From Streptomyces ardesiacus (GTDB lineage Bacteria; Actinomycetota; Actinomycetes; Streptomycetales; Streptomycetaceae), in contig NZ_BEWC01000002.1 in the NCBI RefSeq assembly GCF_003112575.1, positions 1-64,000 on the forward strand: DNA of 64,000 nucleotides, read 5' to 3'. The stretch's first letter is position 1, and each line of letters starts with the position of its first letter. Below, piece by piece: positions 51,704-59,939 of this stretch. Below the pieces are notes generated by a model, which was not told the DNA's origin, did not search any database, and worked only from the letters and a program-made list of their open reading frames with translations. The translations under genes and the position numbers were made by a program.

Positions 51704-52465
51704 GTGCACGTCCTGCTTCTCGGCGGCACCACGGAGGCCCGCCGCCTCGCCGAACTGCTGGCGGCCGGGCCGTCGCCGGGACTGCGCGTGACGAACTCCC
51801 TGGCGGGCCGCGTCTCCGCTCCCCGGACCCCGCCGGGCGAGATGCGCGTCGGCGGCTTCGGCGGCGCCGAGGGGCTCGCCGCCTGGCTCCGCGAGCACGC
51901 GGTGGACCTCCTCGTCGACGCCACCCATCCCTTCGCCGACACCATCACCCGCAACGCGGCACACGCCGCCGCCACCGTCCGGGTCCCCCTCCTCGTGCTG
52001 CGCCGCCCCGGCTGGCGGCGCGTCGAGGGGGACGTCTGGCACGACGCCGCTTCCCTCACGGAGGCCGCCGCGCTCCTGCCCGCCCTCGCCGCCCGACGGG
52101 TCTTCCTGACCACCGGCCGGCTGGGCCTGGCCGCCTTCGCCGGCCTGACGGACCCCTGGTTCCTCGTACGGTCGGTGGACGCGCCCGAGGAGCCCTGCCC
52201 GCCCCGCGCCCAGGTCCTGCTGGACCGCGGCCCCTTCACCCTCGACGGGGAACGCGAGCTGCTGCGCCGGCACCGGATCGACGTCCTGGTCACCAAGGAC
52301 AGCGGGGGAGCGGCCACCGCCCCGAAACTGACGGCCGCCCGGGAGGCGGGGCTGCCCGTGGTCGTGGTGCGCAGGCCGCCGGCGCCCCGGGGAGTGCCGG
52401 TCGTCGGCGGACCCGAGGAGGCGGCGCGATGGATCGGCGCGGCACGCGGGAAGCGGGTCCCCTAG
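51704..52465 (+). CDS. cobK: Precorrin-6A reductase
   Basis: A 253-residue CobK/CbiJ reductase: HVLLLGGTTEARRLAELLA is the NADPH-binding start, and LVDATHPFADTITRNAAHA, FLTTGRLGLAAFAGL and VLVTKDSGGAATAPKL are family signatures. It reduces precorrin-6A in adenosylcobalamin synthesis. The start is GTG 51704 after GAGAGGAAGG; earlier in-frame starts would translate the 9-bp repeats. It is convergent with cobH, separated by 38 bases. Confidence 0.92.
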   Translation: MHVLLLGGTTEARRLAELLAAGPSPGLRVTNSLAGRVSAPRTPPGEMRVGGFGGAEGLAAWLREHAVDLLVDATHPFADTITRNAAHAAATVRVPLLVLRRPGWRRVEGDVWHDAASLTEAAALLPALAARRVFLTTGRLGLAAFAGLTDPWFLVRSVDAPEEPCPPRAQVLLDRGPFTLDGERELLRRHRIDVLVTKDSGGAATAPKLTAAREAGLPVVVVRRPPAPRGVPVVGGPEEAARWIGAARGKRVP

Positions 52466-52503
52466 CTCTCCCCTGGCTCACGTCCGCACGCCGGTCCCGC
52501 CGC

Positions 52504-53154
52504 TCACTCCTCCTCGCTGGCGATCGCGTTGATCGCGGCGGCGGCCATCGCGCTGCCCCCGCGGCGCCCCCGCACGACGAGGTGTTCCAGGCCCGAGGGG
52601 TGGGCGGCCAGCGCGTCCTTGGACTCGGCGGCGCCGACGAAACCGACCGGGACACCGATGACGGCGGCGGGGCGGGGCGCCCCCGCGTCGATCATCTCCA
52701 GCAGCCGGAACAGCGCGGTGGGCGCGTTGCCGACGGCGACGACGGCCCCGTCGAGGCGGTCGCGCCACAGTTCGAGGGCGGCGGCGCTGCGCGTGGTGCC
52801 GAGCCGGGCCGCCAGCTCGGGGACGGCGGGGTCGGACAGGGTGCACAGGACCTCGTTGTCCGCGGGCAGCCGTTTGCGCGTCACCCCGCTGGCCACCATC
52901 CGCACGTCGCACAGGACCGGCGCACCGGCCCGCAGGGCCTCGCGTGCGCGGGCCACGACGCCGGGCGACCAGGACAGGTCACGGACCAGGTCGACCATCC
53001 CGCAGGCGTGGATCATCCGGACCGCGACCCGGCCGACGTCCGCGGGCAGCCCGGAGAGGTCGGCCTCCGCGCGGATGGTCGCGAACGACTGGCGGTAGAT
53101 GGCCGCGCCGTCCTTCTCGTACTCGTACTCGTTCGGGGAGTCGTACGGGCTCAC
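52504..53154 (-). CDS. cobH: Precorrin-8X methylmutase
   Basis: A 216-residue CobH/CbiC, which moves a methyl group from C-11 to C-12 to form hydrogenobyrinate. The catalytic His lies in [11 protein letters not shown]. Other signatures are [27 protein letters not shown], and [14 protein letters not shown]. The start is GTG 53154 ([16 protein letters not shown]). It is convergent with cobK; other cobalamin genes are not in the window. Confidence 0.94.
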   Translation of the reverse strand: MSPYDSPNEYEYEKDGAAIYRQSFATIRAEADLSGLPADVGRVAVRMIHACGMVDLVRDLSWSPGVVARAREALRAGAPVLCDVRMVASGVTRKRLPADNEVLCTLSDPAVPELAARLGTTRSAAALELWRDRLDGAVVAVGNAPTALFRLLEMIDAGAPRPAAVIGVPVGFVGAAESKDALAAHPSGLEHLVVRGRRGGSAMAAAAINAIASEEE

Positions 53155-53276
53155 GGTGCTCTTCTCGCTGCTCTCGGTCGGCTGACGGCCACGGCCGGGA
53201 GCATACCGACAGGGCACCGGCGGCGGTTTGCCGTGCGCCGCGCGGTGAAACCCGGCAGGCACCGACGCAAGGCACA

Positions 53277-53320
53277 CAGCGGAAGACCAGCGGAAGACCA
53301 GCGGAACAACAGCGGAAGAG
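53277..53320 (+). repeat. Four 11-bp tandem repeats before the Cys-rich gene
   Basis: CAGCGGAAGAC, CAGCGGAAGAC, CAGCGGAACAA, CAGCGGAAGAG in direct tandem, ending 11 bases before the copper-storage protein start. Each copy contains a GGAA ribosome-site-like core. Confidence 0.85.
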
Positions 53321-53331
53321 GAGCGGCCACC

Positions 53332-53742
53332 ATGACGACCACCGTGAACGACCTACTCCGTACCTACCCCGCCGACCTGGGCGGCGTGGACCGGGACGCC
53401 ATGGCCACGTGCATCGAGGAGTGCCTCAGGTGCGCCCAGGCGTGCACCGCGTGCGCCGACGCCTGCCTGTCCGAGGAGGCGGTCGCCGATCTGACCAAGT
53501 GCATCCGCACCAACATGGACTGCGCCGACGTCTGCAGCGCCACGGCCTCGGTCCTGTCCCGGCACACGGGCTACGACGCCAACGTCACCCGCGCCGTGCT
53601 GCAGGCCTGCGCGACCGTGTGCCGGGCCTGCGCCGACGAGTGCGGCCGCCACGCCGGCATGCACGAGCACTGCCGGGTCTGCGCGGAGGCGTGCCGAAGC
53701 TGCGTGCAGGCGTGCGACGAACTGCTCGCCGGCCTGGGCTGA
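53332..53742 (+). CDS. csp: Cytosolic copper storage protein (Csp, four-helix bundle)
   Basis: A 136-residue, Cys-rich four-helix bundle (DUF326/Csp3 type). Cysteines recur along helices as CxxxC pairs: [66 protein letters not shown]. Such Csp proteins bind many Cu(I) ions inside the helix core. It has no signal peptide, so it is cytosolic. Four 11-bp repeats precede the start. It is convergent with a DUF4396 protein gene behind a CsoR-type operator, which supports a copper-handling locus. Confidence 0.93.
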   Translation: MTTTVNDLLRTYPADLGGVDRDAMATCIEECLRCAQACTACADACLSEEAVADLTKCIRTNMDCADVCSATASVLSRHTGYDANVTRAVLQACATVCRACADECGRHAGMHEHCRVCAEACRSCVQACDELLAGLG

Positions 53743-53772
53743 GGCCGGCGGGCAGTTCCGTGCCGGGGGCGG

Positions 53773-54288
53773 TCAGTGGTAGGCGTGCACGACGGCGTGG
53801 CCCTTGCCGCGGCCGATCATCCACTTGTTGACCGGCGTCGTGATCACGAACGCCAGGGCGAGGCCGCCGAGCAGGGCGTACCAGAACAGCCCGTCCGACA
53901 GGTGCGCGTCCAGCGCGCCCGGTACGAGGGCGACGATGCCGTTGTCGATCAGCTCCATCACGGCGATGGAGACGGTGTCGGCGGCCAGCGCCACCTTCAG
54001 GGCGGCCTTCAGGGACACCCCGGCACGCACCACCGCGAACAGCGTGAAGGAGTAGCCGAAGACGAACGCCAGGGCGATGGCCAGCACCATGGTCGGCGCG
54101 TTGCCCCACATCAGGGCGGTGCCGACGACCATGCCGAGGATCTCGCCGACGGCACACCCGGTGAGGCAGTGCAGCGTCGCCCGCATCGCGGTCGCCCAGG
54201 TGGCGCCGTGAGCGTGGTGGCCGTGTCCGTCGCCCGCGGGGGCGGTGTGGTGGTGCCCGGTGCCCGAGTGGTGCGTGCTGTGGTCCAT
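53773..54288 (-). CDS. DUF4396 membrane protein with His-rich N-terminus
   Basis: A 171-residue membrane protein. The N-terminus is strikingly His-rich (MDHSTHHSGTGHHHTAPAG, DGHGHHAHG), as expected for metal binding. About four membrane segments follow (GCAVGEILGMVVGTALMWG, MVLAIALAFVFGYSFTLFAVV, FWYALLGGLALAFVITTPVN). It fits DUF4396. The ATACCCC-CCT-GGGGTAT palindrome 13 bases upstream is a CsoR-type copper operator, so the gene is probably induced by Cu(I) and may take part in copper efflux or tolerance (inference). The start is ATG 54288. Confidence 0.88.
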   Translation of the reverse strand: MDHSTHHSGTGHHHTAPAGDGHGHHAHGATWATAMRATLHCLTGCAVGEILGMVVGTALMWGNAPTMVLAIALAFVFGYSFTLFAVVRAGVSLKAALKVALAADTVSIAVMELIDNGIVALVPGALDAHLSDGLFWYALLGGLALAFVITTPVNKWMIGRGKGHAVVHAYH

Positions 54289-54300
54289 GAGCCTCACTGT

Positions 54301-54317
54301 ATACCCCCCTGGGGTAT
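54301..54317. promoter_or_regulatory. CsoR-type copper operator
   Basis: ATACCCC-CCT-GGGGTAT is a perfect 7-bp inverted repeat with a three-base centre, matching the TACCCn-GGGTA pattern of CsoR/RcnR operators. It lies immediately upstream of the DUF4396 start. No csoR gene is within the window. Confidence 0.82.
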
Positions 54318-54573
54318 GTGGGCCAGTGTTGCAGGGTTCCGCGGACGGAGCGGAGACGGGGGCGGAAGCGGGGGGTGGACGCGCCGGCGGGCGCCCGGCC
54401 CTGCTGGCCCGCCTGGCCGCGGCGTACGGGCCGCCTTCGACCCGTCCGTCCTGCTGTCGTACACGCTGCTGCACGTGTACAGCGATCTCCCCTGGTACCT
54501 GCGGGAGGTGGGTGCTCCCGCGCGGGAGACCCTGCCCGCGCTCGCGGAGGCGTGGTTCGGCGCGGCGGGGTGA
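54316..54573 (+). pseudogene. Possible small frameshifted ORF (unknown)
   Basis: An 85-codon frame starts at ATG 54316, inside the copper operator. Its second half (FDPSVLLSYTLLHVYSDLP, then WYLREVG) has strong coding character, but the first half does not. The neighbouring frame over 54326-54420 does look coding (PALLARLAAAYG). A one-base change near 54425-54435 would join them into about 82 residues. It may be a frameshifted remnant or a sequencing slip. I do not recognise the family. Confidence 0.35.
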
Positions 54574-54739
54574 CGCGGCGGGGGCGGGACCTCCGCCGCC
54601 CGTTCCGGCTGCACCGCCGGCGAGGCCGTCGCCGTCACGGGCGGCATCACCACTACGCGTCCCTCCCCGCCGGCCTCGCAGCGTCGGCCGTCCGGCGGGA
54701 GGCGGTCCGGACCGCTCCGGCCCCGCCCACGCCCGCGGG

Positions 54740-55765
54740 TCACCTCCGGTACCGCTGCGCCACTGTCGCGAAGGCGGCCTTGGGTTCCCACTCCATGTCC
54801 GGGTAGGTCCGCCCCCGTTGGCCTTCGAGGAGTGCGACGATGCCCAGCCCGGCCCGGTCCAGGTCGTCCCGGGGGTCGCCGTCCGGACGGTGCGGGTAGC
54901 CGGGCAGGGCGAAGAGGAACACGAACGCGCTGTCCACGCCCTCGGTCTCGAAGATCTCCAGCAGTTCGCCCAGATACGCGGCCTGGCCGGCCTCGTCGCG
55001 TTCGTACACGCCGTCGAGTCGCACCGGGACCCTGGTCTCCGGGTCGTGCTCGACCACCTCCAGCACCCGACCGCCGCGGTCCCCCGCGCCGCGGTAGGCC
55101 GCGGTGCCGAAGCCGGTGACGGCGAGCGGCTTCGGGCCCCCGGCCAGGGTGCGCACCGCGTCCCGGAACCGGTCGGCGACCTCGGCGGAGCGGAGCAGCT
55201 CGAACGTCATGATGTCGAAGGGGGCCCAGTCGACCTGCTCGAACTGGATGGACGCGTAGGTGAGCCGGCCCTGGAAGTGCCGGCGGACCGTGGCCACGGC
55301 GTCGCGGAGGAACGCGTTGAGGCGCACGCCGAGTTCGCGCATCGCCTCGGCCCGTCGCCCGGGTCGGCTCATCAACCGCCCGACCCGCTCCTCGGGGCTC
55401 TCTCCGGGCAGGAACCCGCGGTTCATCACGCTCAGTTCGACGCCCGCGACGAACACGACCTCGGCCCCCTGCCGCCGGAGCCGCTCCGCCCGCGCGGCGC
55501 AGTCGCCGAAGAGGGTGAGGATCTGCTCCGGATCCAGCTCCAGCGGATACGGCGAGAACCAGACCTCCAGGCCGAGTTCGGCGGCGGCGACGGCGGCCAG
55601 CTCCAGCCGGTCCGGATCGCCGCCGATGATCTGGACCGCGTTGCAGTGCAGGTCGTCGCGGATGATGCCCAGCTCGCGCCGGACCACCGAGGGGTCGAAG
55701 TGCGCGCGGGACGTCCGGCCGTGCACGACGAATCCGGTGTCGTAGGTCATTCCTCTTGCTCGCAC
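54740..55765 (-). CDS. TIM-barrel-like protein of the 'abortive infection' annotation family
   Basis: A 341-residue protein with glycoside-hydrolase-like barrel features: FDPSVVRRELGIIRDDLHCNAVQII, LEVWFSPYPLELDPEQIL, VVFVAGVELSVMNRGFLPGE, YASIQFEQVDWAPFDI, FVFLFALPGYPH. The Glu in GVELSVMNRG and in QFEQVDW are candidate catalytic acids. Homologues in Streptomyces are sometimes labelled abortive infection proteins, but I see no domain supporting phage defence. The start is GTG 55765 (GAGAGGA well placed) rather than ATG 55750. It is divergent from a TetR gene across two palindromes, so it is likely regulated by that protein. Confidence 0.75.
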   Translation of the reverse strand: MRARGMTYDTGFVVHGRTSRAHFDPSVVRRELGIIRDDLHCNAVQIIGGDPDRLELAAVAAAELGLEVWFSPYPLELDPEQILTLFGDCAARAERLRRQGAEVVFVAGVELSVMNRGFLPGESPEERVGRLMSRPGRRAEAMRELGVRLNAFLRDAVATVRRHFQGRLTYASIQFEQVDWAPFDIMTFELLRSAEVADRFRDAVRTLAGGPKPLAVTGFGTAAYRGAGDRGGRVLEVVEHDPETRVPVRLDGVYERDEAGQAAYLGELLEIFETEGVDSAFVFLFALPGYPHRPDGDPRDDLDRAGLGIVALLEGQRGRTYPDMEWEPKAAFATVAQRYRR

Positions 55766-55822
55766 GGGGACGTCCTCTCTGCCGGTTCCGGTCGGGCCGA
55801 GCCTGGCAGGAAAGATGCGTGC

Positions 55823-55867
55823 ACGCAAGTTTGCGTCCACGCAGGTTGTCGTGCGCGCAATTTTGCG
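55823..55867. promoter_or_regulatory. Two CGCAA-nn-TTGCG palindromes (TetR operators)
   Basis: ACGCAAGTTTGCGT (55823-55836) and CGCAATTTTGCG (55856-55867) lie with centres 32 bases apart, about three helical turns, each followed by a CACGC motif. They occupy the divergent promoter between the barrel protein and the TetR gene. Confidence 0.75.
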
Positions 55868-55898
55868 GACACGCACGCCCGTGTGGAACGCTGGCCCC

Positions 55899-56540
55899 GT
55901 GACGGCGACACCACCAGGGCTGCGGGAGCGGAAGAAGCAGGCCACGCGCGAGGCGCTGCGTGAGGCGGCCCTGCGCCTGGCCGTCGAACGCGGGCCGGAC
56001 CGGGTGCGGGTCGAGGACATCGCGGAAGCGGCCGGGGTCTCGCCGCGCACCTACAACAACTACTTCGCCAGCCGAGAGCAGGCGATCGTCTCCGCCGTCA
56101 CCGCGGACCGGGAGGCGCGCATCGCCGCGGCGGTCGCGGCCCGGACCGCGGACGTGCGCCTGGCCGACGCCGTGACCGAGGCAGTGGTCGAGCAGTACAC
56201 GAACACCGGCGAGCGCGCGCACGAGGCGCTGCTGCTGATCACCACCCGGCCCGCACTGCGCGACGCCTTCCTCGACACCACCGCCGGCATCGAGCCCCCT
56301 CTCGCGGCGGTGATCGCCGAACGCCTGGACGACACCGGAGCACACACGGCCCGCGTCCTCGCCGCAAGCGTCGCCGCGGCGGTCCGCATCGCCCTGGAAA
56401 CCTGGCTCCGTCCGACCGGCGACGCGGACACCGCCGGAACCCTGGTCGTGCCCTCCGGCCCCCTGCCAGACCAACTCCGCACGGCCCTGGCCCCCTTGGC
56501 ACCCGCATTCGACGCCGCGGAGCAACGGACGCAGACGTAA
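55899..56540 (+). CDS. TetR-family transcriptional regulator
   Basis: A 213-residue regulator starting at GTG 55899 (MTATPPGLRERKKQATREAL). The HTH is RVEDIAEAAGVSPRTYNNYFASREQAI, typical of TetR proteins with the SPRTYNNYF variant of actinomycete AcrR-like members. The C-terminal domain is Ala-rich helical. It is divergent from the barrel-protein gene and probably binds the paired CGCAA palindromes, controlling both. An extension upstream of 55899 would be translated through the operator and is unlikely. Confidence 0.87.
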   Translation: MTATPPGLRERKKQATREALREAALRLAVERGPDRVRVEDIAEAAGVSPRTYNNYFASREQAIVSAVTADREARIAAAVAARTADVRLADAVTEAVVEQYTNTGERAHEALLLITTRPALRDAFLDTTAGIEPPLAAVIAERLDDTGAHTARVLAASVAAAVRIALETWLRPTGDADTAGTLVVPSGPLPDQLRTALAPLAPAFDAAEQRTQT

Positions 56541-56679
56541 AGGCGATTCCGGCCGCCCCGGAACATGCCGACGCACTCGATCCCCGCCGCTCCGCGAGGC
56601 CGGCCCCACCGGCGGAGGGCGCGCCACGGGGCCGACCGCTACCGCCGGGAGACGGTGCCGGAGCCACCCGCTCCCTGAC

Positions 56680-57111
56680 TCAGGGCCACACCAAGCAATA
56701 CGGCTGATGCCCCGCCTCATGCAGCCGGTGGCTGAAGTCCTGCCACTCGTGCAGCAACTGGTACACGTTGAACGCGTCCCGCGGGCCGCCCCGGTCCGGG
56801 ACCGTGGACCAGATGAAGGCCGCCGCGCCGACCGCCTCCTCGCCGATGCCGCGCAGGGGGTCGACGACGGTCATCGGGAGCTTCACGACCGCGTAGTCGG
56901 GGTGCAGGACGACCAGTTCCAGCGGGGGCACCCGGTGCAGGGGGACGCCCTCGATGCCGGTGAGGACCATCGCGGCCATCGTCTCCGGCTTGATCTTGGT
57001 GAACATGCCGTTCATCCCGAGCTCGTCGCCGCCCAGTTCCTCGGGGCGCATCGAGATCGGGACGCGGGCCGCGGTCGCGCCGTCGGGCGCGCCGAAGTAC
57101 TTGTAGGTCAC
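56680..57111 (-). CDS. Conserved hypothetical protein (unknown)
   Basis: A 143-residue protein starting at GTG 57111 (MTYKYFGAPDG). It is soluble, with recognisable stretches VPISMRPEELGGDELG, FTKIKPETMAAMVLTGIEGVPLH, LVVLHPDYAVVKLP and LLHEWQDFSHRLHEAGH. I do not recognise a domain. It shows good codon bias over its whole length. It is followed, on its strand, by the gap to the TetR gene end. Longer in-frame upstream sequence is Arg-rich and not protein-like. Confidence 0.7.
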   Translation of the reverse strand: MTYKYFGAPDGATAARVPISMRPEELGGDELGMNGMFTKIKPETMAAMVLTGIEGVPLHRVPPLELVVLHPDYAVVKLPMTVVDPLRGIGEEAVGAAAFIWSTVPDRGGPRDAFNVYQLLHEWQDFSHRLHEAGHQPYCLVWP

Positions 57112-57657
57112 CCCCACCCGACCACCATTCCTGCTCCCCGCCCCCAGCCGGTCGGCCCGCCTCGCGAGCCGGTCGGGCTCGCCCGGGGTGCCGTGTGCCT
57201 GACGTGCTTCGGACGCTTCCTCCGCCTCGCGTCGGTGCCTTCCCCGCCGGGCACGTCGAGGACCCAGGTCGTCGGTCCCCTCGCCCAGTCCGCCACCGCG
57301 ATGCATATCTCCACCCGACTGCTTTTCTAGGACGCGTGGCCCCCGCCGCGCAACCCGATCATCGTGTCAGTGACCTCCCCCACGGCCGCTCGCCGAAACG
57401 TGCGGTGAAACATCTGGCCGTCATGCCGCCGTCGTACGACCGCCATGTGTCCGGCCCGCGATCCCGGGACGGCCCTCGGCCGTGCCCGCGTCGCTCCGGT
57501 GAGCTGCGTGGATGGGCTCCAGTCTGGCAGACGGCACGGCATTCGGGGCGGTTGTCTACCCTTGACCAAGTCACCCTGGGCAACCAGCGGCCGAGCGGGG
57601 CCCGTACGGGGTCCGATACGTCGGAGAAGGTCGAGAAGGTCGGAGAAGTCGCAGGTC
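57112..57657. other. 546-base region upstream of hemL
   Basis: No convincing gene on either strand. Just before hemL, 57620-57650 carries a purine-rich run of GGAGAAG/CGAGAAG repeats, the likely ribosome-binding zone. Promoters for hemL and for the divergent hypothetical gene must lie here. Confidence 0.6.
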
Positions 57658-58974
57658 ATGAGCGAACTGGCATATCCATACGAAGCACCGGCCTCGCAGG
57701 CTCTGTTCGACCGCGCGGCGGCCGTCACGCCCGGCGGGGTGAACTCCCCGGTGCGCGCCTTCGGCGCCGTCGGCGGCAGCCCCCGGTTCATGGTGTCCGG
57801 CACCGGGCCGTACCTGACCGACGCGGACGGGCGCGAGTACGTCGACCTGGTCTGCTCCTGGGGGCCGATGATCCTCGGGCACGCGCACCCCGAGGTGGTG
57901 GCCGCCGTGCAGGAGGCGGTCGCGCGCGGGACGTCGTTCGGCACGCCGGCCGAGGGCGAGGTCGCGCTCGCCGAGGCGATGGTGGAGCGCGTCGCGCCGC
58001 TGGAGGAGGTGCGGCTCGTGTCGAGCGGGACCGAGGCCACCATGTCGGCCATCCGGCTCGCCCGCGGGTTCACGCGGCGCACCAAGGTGATCAAGTTCGC
58101 CGGCTGTTACCACGGTCACGTCGACTCGCTGCTCGCCGCGGCCGGTTCCGGCGTCGCCACCTTCGCGCTGCCCGACACCCCCGGTGTCACCGGCGCCCAG
58201 GCGAGCGACACGATCGTGCTGCCGTACAACGACCTGGAGGCCGTGCACGCCGCCTTCGCCGCGCACCCCGGCGAGATCGCCTGCGTGATCACGGAGGCCT
58301 CGCCCGGCAACATGGGCGTCGTGCCGCCGCTGCCCGGGTTCAACCAGGGACTGAAGGACGCCTGTGCCGCCAACGGCGCGCTGTTCGTGTCCGACGAGGT
58401 CATGACCGGGTTCCGCACCAGCCGTGCCGGGTGGTACGGCGTGGAGGGGGTCGTGCCCGACCTCATGACCTTCGGGAAGGTGATGGGCGGCGGATTCCCC
58501 GCCGCGGCCTTCGGCGGGCGGGCCGACGTCATGGCGCACCTCGCTCCGGCCGGCCCGGTCTACCAGGCCGGCACCCTCTCCGGGAACCCGGTCGCCACCG
58601 CCGCCGGGCTCGCCCAGCTGCGGCTCCTCGACGACGCGGCGTACGAGACCGTCAACGCCGCGTCCGCGCAGATCCAGGCGCTGGTGACCGAGGCGCTCGC
58701 CAAGGAGGGCGTCGCGCACACGGTGCAGACCGCCTCCAACATGTTCTCCGTCTTCTTCACCGACCGTCCGGTGCGGAACTACGAGGACGCCAAGGCGCAG
58801 GAGTCCTTCCGGTTCACCGCCTTCTTCCACTCCCTCCTCTCCCACGGCGTCTACCTGCCGCCGTCCTCCTTCGAGTCCTGGTTCGTCTCCACCGCCCACG
58901 ACGAGCGGGCCGTCCAGCGCATCGCCGACGCCCTCCCGGCGGCGGCCCGCGCGGCTGCGGAGGCGACGGCATGA
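57658..58974 (+). CDS. hemL: Glutamate-1-semialdehyde 2,1-aminomutase
   Basis: A 438-residue PLP enzyme, second in the C5 pathway: it converts glutamate-1-semialdehyde to 5-aminolevulinate. Signatures are [72 protein letters not shown], and the PLP Lys274 in [14 protein letters not shown]. It overlaps the following histidine phosphatase gene by ATGA. It lies 43 kb from hemA, its pathway partner, in the same orientation. Confidence 0.97.
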   Translation: MSELAYPYEAPASQALFDRAAAVTPGGVNSPVRAFGAVGGSPRFMVSGTGPYLTDADGREYVDLVCSWGPMILGHAHPEVVAAVQEAVARGTSFGTPAEGEVALAEAMVERVAPLEEVRLVSSGTEATMSAIRLARGFTRRTKVIKFAGCYHGHVDSLLAAAGSGVATFALPDTPGVTGAQASDTIVLPYNDLEAVHAAFAAHPGEIACVITEASPGNMGVVPPLPGFNQGLKDACAANGALFVSDEVMTGFRTSRAGWYGVEGVVPDLMTFGKVMGGGFPAAAFGGRADVMAHLAPAGPVYQAGTLSGNPVATAAGLAQLRLLDDAAYETVNAASAQIQALVTEALAKEGVAHTVQTASNMFSVFFTDRPVRNYEDAKAQESFRFTAFFHSLLSHGVYLPPSSFESWFVSTAHDERAVQRIADALPAAARAAAEATA

Positions 58975-59660
58975 GCCACGACAACGACGAGGAGCTGACC
59001 GTCGTCCACGTCATGCGGCACGGCGAGGTCGACAACCCCACCGGCGTCCTGTACGGGCGGCTGCCCGGCTACCACCTCTCCGAGCTGGGCCGGCGCATGG
59101 CCGAGCGGGTCGCCGAGCACCTGGAGTCCCGGGACGTGACGTACGTCGTGGCCTCCCCGCTGGAGCGGGCGCAGGAGACCGCCACGCCGATCGCCAAGAC
59201 GCACGGGCTCGACCTCGACACCGACACGCGGCTCATCGAGGCCGGGAACGTCTTCCAGGGCAAGACCTTCGGCATCGGCGACGGCGCGCTGCGCCGGCCC
59301 GCGAACTGGAAGCACGTGGTCAACCCGTTCAAGCCGTCCTGGGGCGAGCCGTACGTCGACCAGGTCGTGCGGATGAAGGGCGCGATCGACGCCGCCCGGG
59401 ACCGGGCCCGCGGTCACGAGGCCGTGGTCGTCAGCCACCAGTTGCCGATCTGGATCCTGCGGTCGTACGTCGAGCGGCGGCGGCTGTGGCACGACCCGCG
59501 CAAGCGGCAGTGCACGCTGGCGTCCCTGACGACGTTCACCTACCGCGGCGACCGGATCGTCTCCGTCGGCTACACCGAGCCCGCCCGCGACCTCGTCCCG
59601 GCCCACCTCCTCGCGGGGGCCAAGCCGGTGAAGGGGCAGGGGAAGGCCTTCGGGGCCTGA
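58971..59660 (+). CDS. Histidine phosphatase-family protein (phosphoglycerate mutase-like)
   Basis: A 229-residue member of the histidine phosphatase superfamily. The catalytic RHG motif is [22 protein letters not shown], with [12 protein letters not shown] and the second His in [10 protein letters not shown]. The family includes phosphoglycerate mutases and broad phosphatases; the substrate is unknown. It is translationally coupled to hemL by a four-base overlap, so it is part of the hemL transcript. Tandem 8-bp repeats follow the stop. Confidence 0.9.
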   Translation: MSHDNDEELTVVHVMRHGEVDNPTGVLYGRLPGYHLSELGRRMAERVAEHLESRDVTYVVASPLERAQETATPIAKTHGLDLDTDTRLIEAGNVFQGKTFGIGDGALRRPANWKHVVNPFKPSWGEPYVDQVVRMKGAIDAARDRARGHEAVVVSHQLPIWILRSYVERRRLWHDPRKRQCTLASLTTFTYRGDRIVSVGYTEPARDLVPAHLLAGAKPVKGQGKAFGA

Positions 59661-59663
59661 CGG

Positions 59664-59719
59664 ACGGCTCCACGGCTCCACGGCTCCACGGCTCCACGGC
59701 CCCACGGCCCCAAGGCCCC
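59664..59719 (+). repeat. Seven 8-bp tandem repeats
   Basis: ACGGCTCC x4, ACGGCCCC x2, AAGGCCCC x1, directly after the histidine phosphatase stop, grading into further GGCGGCCC-rich sequence to about 59770. They are non-coding. Confidence 0.9.
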
Positions 59720-59880
59720 ACGGCGGCCTGGCGGCCCGACGGCCCAACGGCCTGGCGGCCCCACGGCCCGGGCGACGCGACGGTCGTCCGGGCCCCTGCC
59801 CCGTGCCGCCCGGTCCCGCCGCCGCGGGACCGTTCCTGTGGGTTCGCTGTTACCCAACCCGCACATATTTCCGGAACCCG

Positions 59881-59933
59881 CTCGTTCGTCGCGTCCTCTC
59901 ACCTAGTGACCACCCAAGGACGCGACGAACGAG
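59881..59933 (+). repeat. 17-bp inverted repeat flanking the deacetylase leader
   Basis: CTCGTTCGTCGCGTCCT (59881-59897) and its exact complement (59917-59933) enclose 19 bases and end six bases before the ATG at 59940. The right arm covers part of the GAGG ribosome site, so an RNA hairpin could hide it. Confidence 0.85.
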
Positions 59934-59939
59934 GTTGCG

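Noticed and set aside
54740..55765. Phage-defence (abortive infection) gene
   Set aside because: Only the inherited family label suggests it; the visible features are those of a TIM-barrel enzyme and there are no defence genes around it.
57108..57314. A 68-codon minus-strand frame starting MEICIAVADWARGP
   Set aside because: The first 15 residues look plausible but the rest is Arg/Gly-rich and runs into the start of the hypothetical gene in another frame.
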